Source of the DNA: Cyanophora paradoxa
Lineage: Eukaryota > Glaucocystophyceae > Cyanophorales > Cyanophoraceae
DNA: 64,000 bases
Assembly: GCA_004431415.1 (NCBI GenBank)
Contig: QPMI01000184.1
Location: 1 to 64,000, forward strand
Reading direction: 5' to 3'
The notes under the pieces are model-generated. The model saw only the letters and a list, made by a program, of their open reading frames with translations, was not told the origin of the DNA and ran no database searches. This document shows, in pieces, positions 22,346-35,038 of this stretch. A program made the position numbers and the translations under genes. Every line of letters begins with the position of its first letter. Position 1 is the stretch's first letter.

Positions 22346-22865
22346 CCAGCCCCGCCCGCCCCGCCCCTCCCTCCAAGGTCGTGGGGTCTTGCGATTCGCA
22401 GACAACAAACAACCGGACAGCACAAGCTATACATGAAAGGGATCATGCACGCACGACGGATCAAGAGCAAGCACACGCTTCATGCAACCTACCTACTTCT
22501 ACTTCTAGTCGGTCAGATTACCTGAGCTAATTAGGAGCCTTACTGTCCACGGGAGTCATGGATACAAACCTAGTGAAAATGTATGAAACAGATACTAGAA
22601 ACCGATATGGATGGCGATGAAAATGGAGACTACATGGAGAGCGGAGAATACAGGGGCCTGCTATCAGGGAGCGGACGGGAAGCGAGCAAACGAAGCGGAC
22701 GGGAAGCGAGCAAACGAAGGGCCTCCGTGAAGGAGACCGAATAATCAAAGCGGAAAGCAATGCAAACATGGGGACGGGCACATGCGGCTGGGTTGATCAG
22801 GAGCGGCCGGCGCGGGCTCGTGCACGGTCACGGGGTGCGGCCGAAAGCCTGCGGGCGGGGGGCCA
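22346..22865. other. Convergent intergenic region with a 24-bp tandem repeat
   Basis: No gene is seen. Two perfect tandem copies of a 24-bp unit beginning AGCGGACGGGAAGCGAGC lie at 22670-22693 and 22694-22717, with a related GCGGA motif just before. Confidence 0.6.
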
Positions 22866-24299
22866 TCAGGCATGCGAGCAACGAAGGGACGGAGGGAGGA
22901 GGGAGGGGCGAGGAGGGCGGACGGTGAAGCGGGTGACGCGGTTGGAGAGGGCGAGGATGGCGGGGTCCATGTCCGGCGAGCCGCCCGCCGCCACCGCCCC
23001 GGCCAGCAGCGCCGCCCGGTTCGTCTGCCCCCGCGCCGCCCGCGCCCGCGCCTGGATCCGCTGCCGCCGCTCCGTGTCCTCCCGCAGCGCCCGCGCCGCC
23101 GTCCGCTCCCCGCCCGCCCCTCCCCGGCGGCGGCGGCCGCCGCCGCCGCCGCGGAGACGACGGCCAGCTGCGCGCCCGGGGCCGGGACCGCGGCGGCGGG
23201 GAGCAGCGGCGCGGCCTGGGGCGTGGCGAGGGTCTGCCACGCGTCCGGCGCGACCTCTGCGGGGGGGCCTCAGGGCGGCGGCACGTGGCGGGCGAGAGGA
23301 GCGGGGCCGAACCGGTGGAGAGGCGGAGGCGGCGGTTACCGCTGGAGTCGAAGGTGGTGACGAAGTCGACGAGGGACTGGAGGAAGGCGGCGGCCCGCAC
23401 GACGAGGTCCTCCAGCGTCGCGCACGGGTCGTTCGCCAGCGCTGCCGCGGAAGCGTGAGCGCCAGCCGGCGCCCGCGCAGCGGAGCGGAGCGGGGCGAGG
23501 CGAACCATGGACGCGCGTGCAGGCTATCTGCATTATGGACTCGCGCCACCGGTCCTTCGTGACGCCCTGCCGCTGACAGCGCTCCTTGTCGAAGTTCCAG
23601 TCCCGCTTGGCGCGCTCGACAGACAGTGCGAACGCCCAGGGGGGAAGGAGAGCGCGCTGGACGAGCAGGTGCATGCGTATGTAGCGGTCGTAGTCGAGCA
23701 GGCACTCGTTGGTGCGAGGGGAGCTGAGCAAGCTCAGCGAGGCAGCCCGGCCGTTGTGAATCGCACACCAGAACTGAGTGCCAGGATGCGAATGTCAGAG
23801 TCACCAAACGCGAGCATAGTCACGCCGCGCCTATCCGGCTAGACTCGCGGCGCCTTCCCGCCTCAGCCCGCGGCGCGTCAACGGACGCGACCCGACTGGG
23901 TCCGTAGCGAGGCGCCCAACGGCAAACGATATGACGGACCTGTGCGATTGCATCCAAAGCCGGAGGATACACCTTGAGCCGTTCCTCGATGGCGGCTGGC
24001 GTCACCGACTCGAGTGAGGCAGGCTGCACTTGGGGCGGTATCGCAGGACTCCGCGGGGATGGTGTGGCCGGAACCAGCGAGGGCGAGTCGTCCTCGTGCT
24101 CGTCATCGTCCGTGCTGCTGAAGGAGGGCTTCCGCCGTTGAACCTCCGCCGGAAGCGACTTGTTCGCAAGTTCACCGGGAGCCCCCGAGCAGTCCATCGC
24201 GTTCATATCCTCTTCTTTCAGGGTGTCCCGGATCGAGCACCCCGCGACCGCAACGCCTGCCTCCATATCGCCCGCTTCAATCTTGTCCGCGACTGACAA
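22866..24299 (-). CDS. Unrecognised acidic/Ala-rich protein
   Basis: The minus strand starts MSVADKIEAGDMEAGVAVAG and runs through an acidic linker (FSSTDDDEHEDDSPS) and EERLKVYPPALDAIAQ. After introns it continues with SSPRTNECLLDYDRYIRMHL, ALLPPWAFALSVERAKRDWN and DRWRESIMQIA. A helical exon DPCATLEDLVVRAAAFLQSL follows, then a Pro/Ala-rich stretch, and the last segment MDPAILALSNRVTRFTVRP. The YDRYIRMHLLVQRAL and LEDLVVRAAAFLQSL segments look like conserved helices. I do not recognise the family. The exon at 23336-23731 and the N-terminal exon at 23820-24299 are the most credible. Intron joins are tentative. Confidence 0.5.
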
Positions 24300-24708
24300 G
24301 GATCGTGTGGCAAAGGTGCCGATGCTAGATGCACATCAACTAGTCTTTACCTCATTCGAGGCTATTGCCTGCGTCAGCTGCTGAATCGGACGGTCCACCG
24401 CGACTCCGCAAGCGGCGTCGGTTTGTGCTGGCGGAAAGCAGATGTCCGAGCTCTAGTACTAAGACGCAGATATTGGGCAGCCTCGGGCGAGGCGGAGCCG
24501 ATCGACTTCACGGCACGCGGGGTTTCTGTGGGTGCCTGTACCCGTCTCCGGCCCTCTTCTTGTTCTTGTGTTCAGAAATCAAAATCAACGACTCCGCGAC
24601 CGCGGCCTACTGGCAGGCAGTGGTAGCTATCGCTAGGGCTACACGCAGCCGCGGCCGGCGCCGCAGCCGGCGCTGCACGTGCACTCGCCTACTTGCAATT
24701 GGCTAGGC
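24300..24708. other. Intergenic, no gene seen
   Basis: About 400 bp lie between two same-strand genes. It should contain the promoter of the acidic-protein gene and the 3' end region of the carboxypeptidase gene reading the other way from 24709. No motif is evident. Confidence 0.35.
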
Positions 24709-27700
24709 CTAGGCGCCGAGAAGGACGCCCGCCGCGCGCCGTATTGCTGCGGCCAGCCGCAGCTGCTCCGCCGCCGCTCGCGGCCCGTCCTGCGCAGCGC
24801 CGCGTGTGATCGGGGGCCTGCACCCTGTAGCTGAGCGGGCCTCTCATCCGTACCCCAGCGTCCATGGCCTCGGCTAGGGCGGGGAAGACGGCGGACGAGT
24901 ACCCCGCGTACAGGCCGGGGGCGAAGACGAGATGCCGGTACCATCTGGGCGGCCGGGTGAGGCAAGGGAGGGGCCGGGGCGGGACGGGGCGGGGGGTACA
25001 AAGGCGCACGCGACGCCGTGGCGCTCGAGGCCGGCGGGATCGAGCAGCGCCCGCTCGGCCTGCGCGGGGGCGGGGCTCGCGGGCGGGAGGCGCGGCGAGG
25101 GCGGGGCGCGCGTAGAAAGCGTACCCGGACGAGGCGGTCGTTGAGGGAGCGGAGGGCGGCGGCCGGCGCGCCGCCCTCCGCGCGCGCCGCCCCGCGAGGC
25201 GCCGGCGCTCCCCTCGGCCGCCATCCCCGCCGCCGCGAACGCGTCCACCGCGCTGCGCCCCGGGCCCGCCCGTCAGCCCCGCCCCAGCGGAGCGCGAGGC
25301 GGCCGACGCGGGGCGCCTGCGGAGGGGCGTGAGGTCGAGGGCCCGCCCGCCGCCCCGCCCGCCGCCTCCTCCGCCTTCCTCGCCCGCTCCACGACCTGCG
25401 GCGCGCGTCGGCCCGGGGGGGCTCGGCGCGTGGAGGGAGGGCAGGGGCGCGGGCCTGCTCGCGGAGGGCGCGGCCGTACTCGGCGTAGTCGAGGGGCAGC
25501 ACGGCGGCGTCCGCCAGGCGGAGGGCCACCGAGCCCCACACCGCCGCGCACGCTGCCCGCCCCGCTCGGCCCCGAGCGGAGGAGCCAGCGCGGGGGGCGA
25601 GGGCGAGGCGCCAGGGTCGCGGGTGGGGGGGTTAGAGGGGAAGGGCAGAGGACGGCGCACCGGCATGGTACAAGAATCCCGGATCGCCATAATTCTGCCC
25701 GAGGACCGTCGGGGGAGGCAGCGGGAGATAAAACGAGGAGAGATCTCGGGGGTACCGCCATCCAGGCGAACGAATCGTAGATAGAGTGGTAGACGCCGTA
25801 GTCGCCGCTGAACCCGATCTCGAAGGAGGGGACGCCCACGTGCTGCGGGGGGTACACGATCCGCGAGGATGGGGCCCGGACAAGGTAGCGAGCATGGGGG
25901 GTACCTGGTAGAAGGGGGTGAAGTCCGAGCCTGCGCGGAGAAGGAAGCTTTAGAGGGCGGAGGGGGAAGAGACGGGGCGCGGGCACTACGGCGGACCCGA
26001 GCCGAGGAAGTTGTACCCCGGCGTGTCGCGGTTGGGCCCCGTCTCGTTCCGCTCCCGCTGCGAGCGGCTCGGGGCGGGGGGAGAAGGAACTGGACACGGG
26101 GGGTACCGAGCGGGCGAGCCAGGCGGCGTGGAGGGAGGTGCCGAGGGCGCAGGCGGCCGGCGCCGGCCCGCGCCCCGCGGGGCGGTCCCCCCGGCACTCT
26201 GCCACCAGCCGCGGGTCGGGCACCGTCATCGCCGCCTGCGAGGGGCACCCCATTCGACAGGGCGGGCGCCGGAGAGGGGTACGGGCCGCTCGCCTCCCGG
26301 ACGACGCCGAAGAGAGGGGGGGTCGTGTCCGCGAAGAAGTGCGGGCCCGTGGTGCTCGTGTCGACGTTCAGGTACGCCACCTGGGGGGTATATATCGATT
26401 TCCGGGGGTACGTTAAGAACGTGAGTTGCGCGGCGCACAGCACTCTCCTCGAGCCAAGCGCGGTTGTCTACGGGGAGCGTTCGTTTCGAGAGGGATGAGT
26501 GGCGAGAGCGAAACGAAAAACGATTCGCGGACCCTCCACCCACTCCGTGGACCCGACGAGGGCGTACTCCTCCGCGTCCCAGCTGGGGGCATGGCTCGGC
26601 GAGATCGGGCGGGGCCGGCGGACGAGGGGTACAGCGCACCTCGCGAGCACGACTGTGCGGCGGGGCCGCCAGCCCGCCGAGAGCAGGACGCCGAATCCCC
26701 TGCCGGGCGCTCGGGGGTTGCGGAGGGAAATGGGATGCCGGGGAGGGGGTACCGTGCGAGCTCGAGCATGGAGGCGGTACCCGAGTTGGGGTCAGCCGCC
26801 CCGAAGACCCCTGCACAACGGGGGGAGGGGAGGAGGTGAGCGGGGGAGGGCTGATGCGAGGCGCGGCGGGCGGGGCACAGGCGTCGCGGTGGTTGCCGAG
26901 GATGACGGCCCGGTCGGGCTCCTCCTGCGGCGCGCCCCCGCCTCAGGAGACGGGCCGGCGGGGCTTTGGGGAGCGGGGCGCGCCTTGCCCGGCAGCTTGG
27001 CGATCACGTTCCAGATCGGCTGCCGCTCCTCGCAGCGCGGGAAGACCTGAGGGAGGCCGCTCCCGCTCGCGGGCGGGGCGGGGCGTGGAGGGCGGGGGGG
27101 CCGGGCGGGGCGAGGGGCGCCTGCATGCGGACGCGCGCGGGCCCCGGGCCGAGGCGGTACTCCAGGGGGAGCCCGCCCTGCCACCTGGCGCCCAGCGAGG
27201 CCGCCGGCGCCCCGCCCAGCGCCGCCAGCAGCGGCCGCGCATCGTCCGCCGAGAGCGGCTGCGGGGGGCCGCGTCAGATGGGGGTTCTACGGGATCGGAG
27301 GAGAAGCGGCGGCTCGGGCCTGCACGGGGATCTTCGGGAGGTTCTTGGCCTCGGAGCGGGCGAGGCGCGGCGCGTTCTGTCCGCCGGGAAGCGGCGCCCG
27401 TGAGCGAGGAGGGTCCCGGCGCAGGCGCCAGCAGGGAGCGCACCGCGGTCGAGGCGTATCCGGGGGTCAGCGGGTCGCCTGCACGCCTCGGGTGAGCCGG
27501 AGCGTGGGGGGGGGCCGGGGGGAGGGGTCGGCACCGGGGTAGACGGATATGTACTGGACGCTCCCGCGCTGAACGGAGGAGTTGGAGCGCCACGGGCCCT
27601 CCGGGAAGACCGGCCCCCGCCCGTACCTGCGCCCCGCGGCTCACGGCGCCGAAGGAGGCCGCGGGCCAGGCGGGGGCCGGCGCGCCCGTCGTCGGCGGGG

Positions 27701-29302
27701 TCGGAGTAGATGAGCACGCCGGCCGCCCCGCGCTCCTCGGCCAGCATCACTGCCCCCGCCCCGCCCCGCTCGCCCCGCCGGGCGCGAGCCAAGGGAGGGC
27801 GGGGGGCGGACCCTTGAGGCCGCGGAAGTTGCGGCCGTAGCGGACGAGGACGAGCCTGCCCTCGACGGAGACGCCGGCGGCCGCCAGCGCGTCGAAGTCC
27901 TCCGGCAGCCCGTGGTTCGCGTACACCTGCCCCCGCCCTCGCTCCTCGCTCCCCGGCCCGCGGGGACGCACGCGGGCAGGGGGCCAGGGGACCGGGGGGG
28001 CGCGCACGAGGTCCGCGGTCACGTCGCCGGACCCCGAGTAGGCTGCGGGGGGCGCGGGGCTCGCGCGGGTGGGGGGGTGGGGGGGGGGGGGGGGGGGGGT
28101 GCGAGGGCGGGGGGAGTACCGCACCGTTGAAGGTCGCGTACGGCGATCCGGCCTTCCTCAGCGCCTCCTGGCCCGAGGTCTTGTCGAACTGCGGGTACGG
28201 CGTTCGACGAGCCGACGGGGAGCTCGCGAGGGGAGGGTGAGAGTTGGGCACCGGGAGGGCGGGCTCCTCCAGCTTCAGCGACGCGTATGTGGGGGCGAGC
28301 AGCTCGACGCTCCTGGGCACGGGGTCGGACGGGGCTCCGAGGGGGGTAGACGAGGCGCGTGCACCTCTTATCGGGGTAGCATAGCATGACCTGGGGCGGG
28401 AGTATATCAGGCAGGGGTGCGGGAGCGGTCCGATCCGACTGGGAGGAGGGTACGGGCTGGCCTGGTACTCGACGATGTCGACGGTGGCCCCCGGGTGGGG
28501 GGAGAGGTACGCGCGCAGCTTGTCGCGCGTGTACACGGCCGTGTCGTAGTCCTCCTTGGAGCCGGCGATGTGCGGGACGCCCTGCGCACCCCTCCGACCC
28601 GTGAGCCCCGGGGGGGTACCCCGGGCGGGAAGGCGGACCGTGTAGTACTTGAGGTGCTCCTCGCAGCGCCGGGGGTCGGGCATGGACACGAACTCGGCGT
28701 GGAACGAGGACTGGTCCCTGTACGGGGCAGCAGGCCCCGCCGCCCCCGGCGCGGCGCCTGGGGGAGCCTCAGCGAAGCGAGAGGGGGCGGGGTCGGGGCC
28801 GGGCTGCACCGGGGAGCGCGGGGTCTTTGGGGAGGGGCCGGAGGTTGACTTTAGGCGAGAAGATCATGGTGAGCACGAGGATGAAGAGCACGGCGCCCAG
28901 CTGCGAGCTCGAGCGGCTCAGAGCGCCGGGCGGGGCGGGGGGCGGCGCAACGGACCCCGAAGAGGGCGCCCGCCCACTGGCGGGACCCGCAGCGCGACGT
29001 CTGCGCGGCCAGCGGCGGCGGCGGCGGCGTCAGAGGAGCGCGCGGGGCGTCGGACGGGCGGCGGCACCTCGAAGTACGACCAGTGCGTGGCGGCGCGGCG
29101 CTGGATCAGCTCCAGCTCGTCCTCCTGCGCCCAGGGCGTCGCGGCGGTGCGAGGAGAAGCGCGGCACGCTTCGCACCTCGTCCAGGGCACCGAAGGCGCC
29201 CGCTGGGGTCGCCGGCAGCCGCGGGGCGAGCTCGATGTCGTCGACCGGGGCGCCGCGGCCGCCGCCAAGCGCCCGGCCGCCGCCGCCCGGAGCGCTCGCC
29301 AT
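24709..29302 (-). CDS. Glutamate carboxypeptidase II / NAALADase homologue (M28 family)
   Basis: This is a type II membrane zinc peptidase of the PSMA/NAALADase group; plant relatives include AMP1. The start [17 protein letters not shown] is followed by a cytoplasmic tail and a membrane anchor, [16 protein letters not shown]. Exons then give [47 protein letters not shown] (PA domain) and [10 protein letters not shown]. The peptidase core follows: [56 protein letters not shown] and [16 protein letters not shown]. Within these the zinc ligands His, Asp, Glu-Glu, Asp and His are all visible. The dimerisation domain ends [20 protein letters not shown] and [15 protein letters not shown]-stop. There are many introns, several with GTACCCC on the sense strand and one with a 21-G run (28079-28099). 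Substrate is not predictable from sequence. It is head-to-head with ALG8. Confidence 0.9.
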
Positions 29303-29539
29303 TGTGAGCCGCGTACCACCGCTCAATCGATGCCGTGCGGCTGCGGAACCTGCCGCCCGTCTGGCAGCCGCGTCGTGCCCCTTGCGAAGCGCGCGAACCG
29401 TGCCTCGGGCCTGCACGTCGCCGACCAGCCCTTCGGTGCGACTAGACTGGCTGGGGCGCCGTCTGAACTGAGATGCTTTCGCTGCTCAGCGGCCGCTGCT
29501 GTGCCGGGGTATGCTGAGATTTGCGAGCCGAGGCCAGGG
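29303..29539. promoter_or_regulatory. Bidirectional promoter region, carboxypeptidase / ALG8
   Basis: Only 237 bp separate the two divergent start codons. No TATA box is visible. Promoter elements must overlap or share this gap. Confidence 0.4.
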
Positions 29540-31888
29540 ATGTTCCCGTGGCGCTGGTTGGTGGCCGCGACGGCGTTCAAGGCGCTTCTCGTGCCCGCAT
29601 AGTACGTGCCGGCGCGCCGCGTCACCTGCAGCGTCCGACCTCCCGCGCAGCCGTAGCACCGACTTCGAGGTGCACAGAAACTGGCTGGCGATCACGCACT
29701 CGCTGCCGCTGTCTCGCTGGTACTACGACGTGCGCGCGCGAGCCCCTACAACCCCACGCCTCCCGGATCAAATGCGGGCGCAGGAGACGTCGCCCTGGAC
29801 ACTCGACTACCCGCCCTTCTTCGCGTGGTTCGAATGGGTCCTCTCCTTCCCGGCCGCGCTCGTCGGTGCGTCTTCGCATCCCGGCGCCGGGAGCGCCGAA
29901 CGCGAAGCGCCGGCCCGCAGACGCGAGGATGGTGGACGTGAAGGCGCTGGACTACGCGAGCCCCGCGACGGTTTATTTCCAGCGCTTCTCCGTCATCCTC
30001 ACCGAGCTGCTGCTCGTGTACGCCGCCTATCGGTGCGCCCGCCGCCCCCGCCCCGCCCCGCCCCGCCCCGCCCCGCCCCGCCCCGCCCCGCGAGCGGCCG
30101 ACCGTCGGCAGCTTCCTGCGCGCCTCTGAACGCTCGCTGCGGTGGCCGCCGGCGCCGCCGGGACCGCCGCCGGACGGCGACAGCGACGCGGGCCCCGTCC
30201 CCTGGCCCTTCTCCTCCCTGCGGCCCGCTGCGCTCGCCCTCCTCCTCCTCCTCTTCTCCCCCGGCCTCCTCTTCGTCGACCGTGCGTGCTCGTACCCCCG
30301 CTGATCAGCGTACCCCCTCCCGGCCCGACCCGGGGCCCCAGACATCCACTTTCAATACAACGGATTCCTCTTCGGCCTCCTCGTCCTCTCCCTCCTCCTC
30401 CTCCACAGGGTCCGCGCACGCACGTACCCCCCCCAGTCGCCCCCCCCATGCTGTGCAGGGGCACCACGTCGCGGGCGGGGCGGCCTTCGCGGCGCTGCTG
30501 AACTTCAAGCACATCTTCGCCTACGTCGCCCCCGCCGTCTTCTTCTACCTGCTGCGCGCCCACTGCACGGCGCCCCGCCGCGGGCCCGGCGGCGACCTCC
30601 TCTCCCTCCGCTACGGCCGCCTCGCCGCCCTCGGGACCACCGTGCTCGCCGTCTTCGCCCTCTCCCTTGGGCCCTTCGCGGCGCGCCGGCAGCTCGGGCA
30701 GCTCGCCGCCCGCCTCTTTCCCCTCCGCCGCGGCCTCATGCACGCCTACTGGGCCCCCAACTTCTGGGCCCTCTACGCCGCCGCCGACAAGGCCCTCTCC
30801 GCAGGTGCCGCACCCCCGCCCCGCACGTGACGTCACGCCCGGACCGTGACGTCCCGCACGCCCCTGGCCGCAGCCTCCCGCGCGGTGGGGTACCGCGCCG
30901 GCTCGGATCTCCCCGTGGGGGCCCTCACGGGGGGCCTCGTCGGCGAGGCCGCCAATTTCGGTACCCTCCCTTCCGTCACGCCCCTCGCCTCCGCAGCCCT
31001 CCTCCTCCTCTTCTCCGCCGTGCGCCCCGATCCCTGTACCCCCGTTTCCACGGGCACTGCTGGAACAAAACGCGTACCCCGCAGCCCCTCTGGAAGCTCG
31101 TCTTTGCGCGTGCGCGGCCGGAGATCCTGGCCCCCGCCGTGGCCCACAGGCGAGCCTTCGCCTGACGGCCTCTGCAATCCGGCCCGCCCGCCGACGGCGT
31201 ACCCCATCGCAGCGCGCTGGTCTTCTTCCTCTTCGGGTGGCACGTGCACGAGAAGGCGATCCTCATCGCCACCGTGCCCCTCGGGCCCGCCCCGCCCCGC
31301 GCTCGTACCCCCCGGGCCGCCCGTGCTGACGCGTACCCCCCGCAGCCTGGTGGCGCTCCGGAGCCCCGAGGAGGCGCGCCTCTTCACCTTCCTCTCGGCC
31401 GTCGGCCACTACTCCCTCTTCCCTCTCCTCTACCGCCCCACCGGTAACCCTTCCCGCCCGCCCCCACCCTAAGCTTCCTCGGTACCCCTCACGCGCGGCT
31501 GGCAGAGTACCCCCTGAAGCTCGTTATCTACATCGTGTACACCGCCTGCACGTACTGGGTTTTGCGGGCCCCTCCCTCCGACCCCTCCCCCGCCCGGTCC
31601 GCCTTCTGTGTACCCCCTCCCCTTCCGCCCCCCTCACCCGGCGGCAGGGTCTCGCGCGCGGAGGCGCTGTACCTGGTGGGGATGGCGTGCGTGGAGGGGT
31701 ACGCGGTGGTGGGGCACGGGGCGCTCTTCGGGGCGGCGCGGCTGCCCTTCCTGCCCCTCATGCTCACCTCCGTCTACTGCGCCGCCGGCGTCGCCGCCGC
31801 CGCGCTCCTCTCCTGGCGCAACCTCCTCCGCCTCGCCCGCCGCCTCGCCCCCGAGGAGGAGGCCGAGGGCAAGGCCAAGGCCCTCTGA
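29540..31888 (+). CDS. ALG8: ALG8, dolichyl-P-Glc alpha-1,3-glucosyltransferase
   Basis: ALG8 adds the second glucose to the lipid-linked oligosaccharide in the ER membrane. From MFPWRWLVAATAFKALLVPA the reading passes a GT-AG intron into YRSTDFEVHRNWLAITHSLP-LSRWYYD. Then follow SPWTLDYPPFFAWFEWVLSF, VYFQRFSVILTELLLVYAAY, DHIHFQYNGFLFGLLVLS, FAALLNFKHIFAYVAPAVFF, RGLMHAYWAPNFWALYAAAD and FLFGWHVHEKAILIATVPL. HIHFQYNGF and HAYWAPNFWALY are diagnostic of ALG8 as opposed to ALG6. About 10-12 membrane segments are spread along the protein as expected. At least eight introns fit in frame, several holding GTACCCC and one a CCCCG array. The stop at 31886-31888 lies in a 29-bp unit that is tandemly duplicated just after it. 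Confidence 0.95.
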
Positions 31889-31965
31889 TCGAATGCAAGT
31901 GCAAGGCCCTCTGATCGAATGCAAGTGCACGCGGAAGAGCACGGGCGGGGGAGAGGCTCCTGCGG

Positions 31966-34047
31966 CTACGCGGCGGCCTCGGCGGGGGCGGCCTCGGGGA
32001 TGGTGCCGAGGGCACGGAAGGGGAAAAGAGACGGGTGCCCGTCGCTCCTGCGCCCCCGCCCCCGCCAGGGCGCGTCGACATGCAGCCCCGCGGCCCTCCG
32101 ACGTCGAGGTGTGGCTGGAGCGCACCATGCGATGGAGACGGCGTAGTTGCCGACGGGGCTGATCGACACCGGCTTGATCGTCTCGGGGACCTGCGGGGAG
32201 TCAGGAGGAGGCGGGGGGCAGGGGGGTACGGCGCCGGGGCGCGCCGACTCGGGCTGGAGGATCTGGGCCCCCGTGAACTCGTCCACGCACGCCGCGCACC
32301 GGCACTTCCGCCGCACCTGCGGGGGTTCAGGTTAGGAGGGGAAGGGGAAGAGGGAGGGGGTACGGGGGCACGGTAGCGGGGTTGAGGCGGCGGACGCGGC
32401 CAAGGTTCTCCCCCCGCGTGGGGTACTTGAGCTCGATGAGGTTCGCGGCCTGCGCGCCCCTCGGCGTCGTACCCCCCCATGAGATGGCGGCGGGGGTACG
32501 GGACCTTGTCGAACTCGACGGCGGGGCGGTCGAGGTCGCCGCCGAACTTGAGCTTGCTGATCTCCTGCGGGGGGTGCCGGCCGCCTCAGGGGCCGCCCGG
32601 AGTCGGGGGCGGGGCGGGGCGGGCCTGGACGACGGCGGAGGCGAGGGACTTGTAGGCGTCGAGGGTCGCCGGGTCCGCCCCCTCCATGATCGTGTACGGG
32701 ATCCCCTTGTCGCTCGCGTCCGACACCGACGTCTGCCCACGCCCCGCCGGGCAGACGTCAAGCCCCGTGGCGCGGGTGCCGGCGCCGGCGGGGCGGGGCG
32801 GGGCGGGCCTGGATGGGGAGGTCGAAGGAGTTCTCGAAGCCGAACTGCTGGACGAGCTTCTCCTTGGAGCCCTTCCCGAACGGGAAGTGCGGCGTGCTGC
32901 CGAGCCGCCGGGCCGCGTCAGACCGGGCTGGGGGGGACCGGCAGGAGGAGGGGCCCGGCGCGCCTGCAGCTCTCGCAGAGGAAGTAGGCCATGTTCTCGA
33001 CCACCGCCACGCTCGGCACGCTCACCTGCCCCCGCGTCAGAGCCCGGCGGCAGGGGCGGGGCGGGCGGGGGGCCGGGGGGGCGGGGGGGGCGGGGCGGGC
33101 CTTGTCGAACATCTGGATGCCCTTGACGACGTCGACGAAGGAGAGCTTCTGCGGCGTCGTCACGATCACCGCCGCCGTGATGTTCACCTGCCCCGAGGGC
33201 GTGAGGCGGGGTGGGCGGGGGCGGAGGGGCGAGGGCGGGGACCAGCTGGCAGAGGGTGAGCTGGATGTCCCCCGTGCCGGGCGGCATGTCGACCACCAGG
33301 TAGTCCAGCTCGCCCCAGTCCGTCGTCGTCAGCAGCTGCCCCGCCCGTGAGCGTCGCCCTGACGAGGGGAGGCGCGGCGGGCGGGCGGGGGCCCGCCTGG
33401 TTCAACACGTTCGAGACGATGGGCCCGCGCATGACGGCGGCCTGCCCGCCCTTCTGCACGAACCCGAAGCTCATGAGCTTCACGCCCTGCGCCCCGCGCC
33501 CACGCCCCGGCTCCGTCAGCGTGTGGAAGGGCCGAGAGAGGCGGGGGCGGCGGCCTGGGCGGACCTCGTACTCGAGGGGCACGATGAGGTTCTCGGGGCT
33601 GTAGGAGACGACGGTGGAGGCCGGGGAGACCATCACGGGCAGCGACGGCCCGTAGATGTCCGCGTCCATGATCCCCACCTGCCCCGCCCCGCCGCCCGCC
33701 CCGCTCGGCCGCCCCGCCGCGGCCGCCCTGCGCGCACGGCGGGCGCACGCGGGCGCCCATCTTGGCGAGGGTGTAGGCGAGGTTGACGGCGACGGTGGAC
33801 TTGCCGACGCCGCCCTTGCAGCTCGACACCGCGATGATGTTCGCCACCTGCGTGTGCGCCGCGCGGCTGAGCAGGGGCGGGGGGGATTCGAGTGGCTCGC
33901 GAGGGGCGGGCGGGGCGCCTGCTTGAGGCCCTTGGCCTCGGTGGAGAAGGCCGGGTTCGAGCTCGCCGAGAGCGTCGCCTCGCACTCCTTCACCCACGGC
34001 AGCTCCTTCACGAATTTCTGCCCCGCCGCGCCCCTGCTCAGGGGGCC

Positions 34048-34084
<37 letters not shown>

Positions 34085-34671
34085 CGGGGGGCAGGCGGGG
34101 GCTGGAGTGCGGGGGGACCTCGGCGTCGGCCTTGAATAGGTCCTTGATGGGGCACGCGGGGGTCGTCAGCTCCAGCGTGAACGTCACCTGCGCCCCGCCT
34201 CGCATCCCGCGGGGGTGCCCCGGCGAGCGCGCCGCCCGGGGCGGACCCTGCCGGCGGCCTCGTCGATCTTGAGCTCCTTCACGAAGCCGGCCGACACGAT
34301 GTCTGCCGGCGCGGAGGGCGTCGGTTGGGGGAGCGCTCGAGGGCGGCGCGCGGCTGTCGCCAGCAACCAGCCCCGAGGCGGGCCAGGCGTCGCTTTCCGG
34401 CCGTGGCCTACGCACCCGTGCGGAGATCGGGATCGATGATGTTCTTAAGCTGCGCGAGAATCTCCTCCTCCTTCGCTGCGGTCGCGCTGGCGAGGACGGG
34501 CGACACCGCCGGCGGGCATGCCGGGGCGCCGCAGCCGAGGGAACGCCGTGCAGCGCGCTTCAGCTGAGCGCCGCTGGACGCAATGTAGTGCGTGGAGCCC
34601 TCGAACGATGCGGGCCGGCGGAAGCCGCTGTCGGTGGCAAGGTCGAAGCTGCGCCCCGGGTAAGCAGGCAC
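31966..34671 (-). CDS. HCF101: HCF101-type P-loop Fe-S scaffold protein (plastid)
   Basis: HCF101 assembles 4Fe-4S clusters, classically for photosystem I. The N-terminal leader is followed by a FSCA/DUF59 domain ([19 protein letters not shown], then [27 protein letters not shown]). The Mrp/NBP35 ATPase follows with Walker [21 protein letters not shown], then [18 protein letters not shown]-type [47 protein letters not shown] and VVENMAYFL. The C-terminal DUF971 domain reads [45 protein letters not shown] joined to [16 protein letters not shown]. The triple FSCA-ATPase-DUF971 order defines HCF101. The stop is at 31966. The first about 85 residues may be a plastid leader. One intron has a 35-G run (34050-34084). 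This gene is strong evidence for a plastid-bearing host. Confidence 0.93.
34050..34084. repeat. 35-nt poly-G run in an HCF101 intron
   Basis: The run is C on the sense strand of HCF101. It continues a pattern seen at 1632-1652, 6363-6409, 12508-12526 and 28079-28099, all intronic with C on the sense strand. Confidence 0.8.
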
Positions 34672-35038
34672 CGCCGGGCGCTACTGCGAGGGCAGACATG
34701 CGTACCGCCTCGCCTGCACGCTACGGGTGGGCCTCGAGCGCGCCCCCGCGAACGCTGCGGGGTGCGCGCGTTAGCTAGGATCGCCGAGCCGGGTCTGCGA
34801 GGGCACGCACTGGAGCAGCTGGCAGTGCATGCGGCGTTCAAGCTGGAGGCAGCGGAGGCCGGCAGGACCGCCGGGCTGGCGAACATGATTTCACTGGGGT
34901 ACGTGTGACTCGAGATTCCGCTCAAGTTGAGCTTGGCCCTCGCTTGGGGCCAGCTCCGATCGCTGCGCAGGGGACAATAGATCGCTAGCAGATCACCAGG
35001 CAAGGGCCGTCGCGCGCGCTCGAATCGTCGGGTGTTCC
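34672..35038. promoter_or_regulatory. Bidirectional region, HCF101 / LON-domain gene
   Basis: This is the 367-bp gap between divergent genes. Frames here look random. No core promoter element is recognised. Confidence 0.35.
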
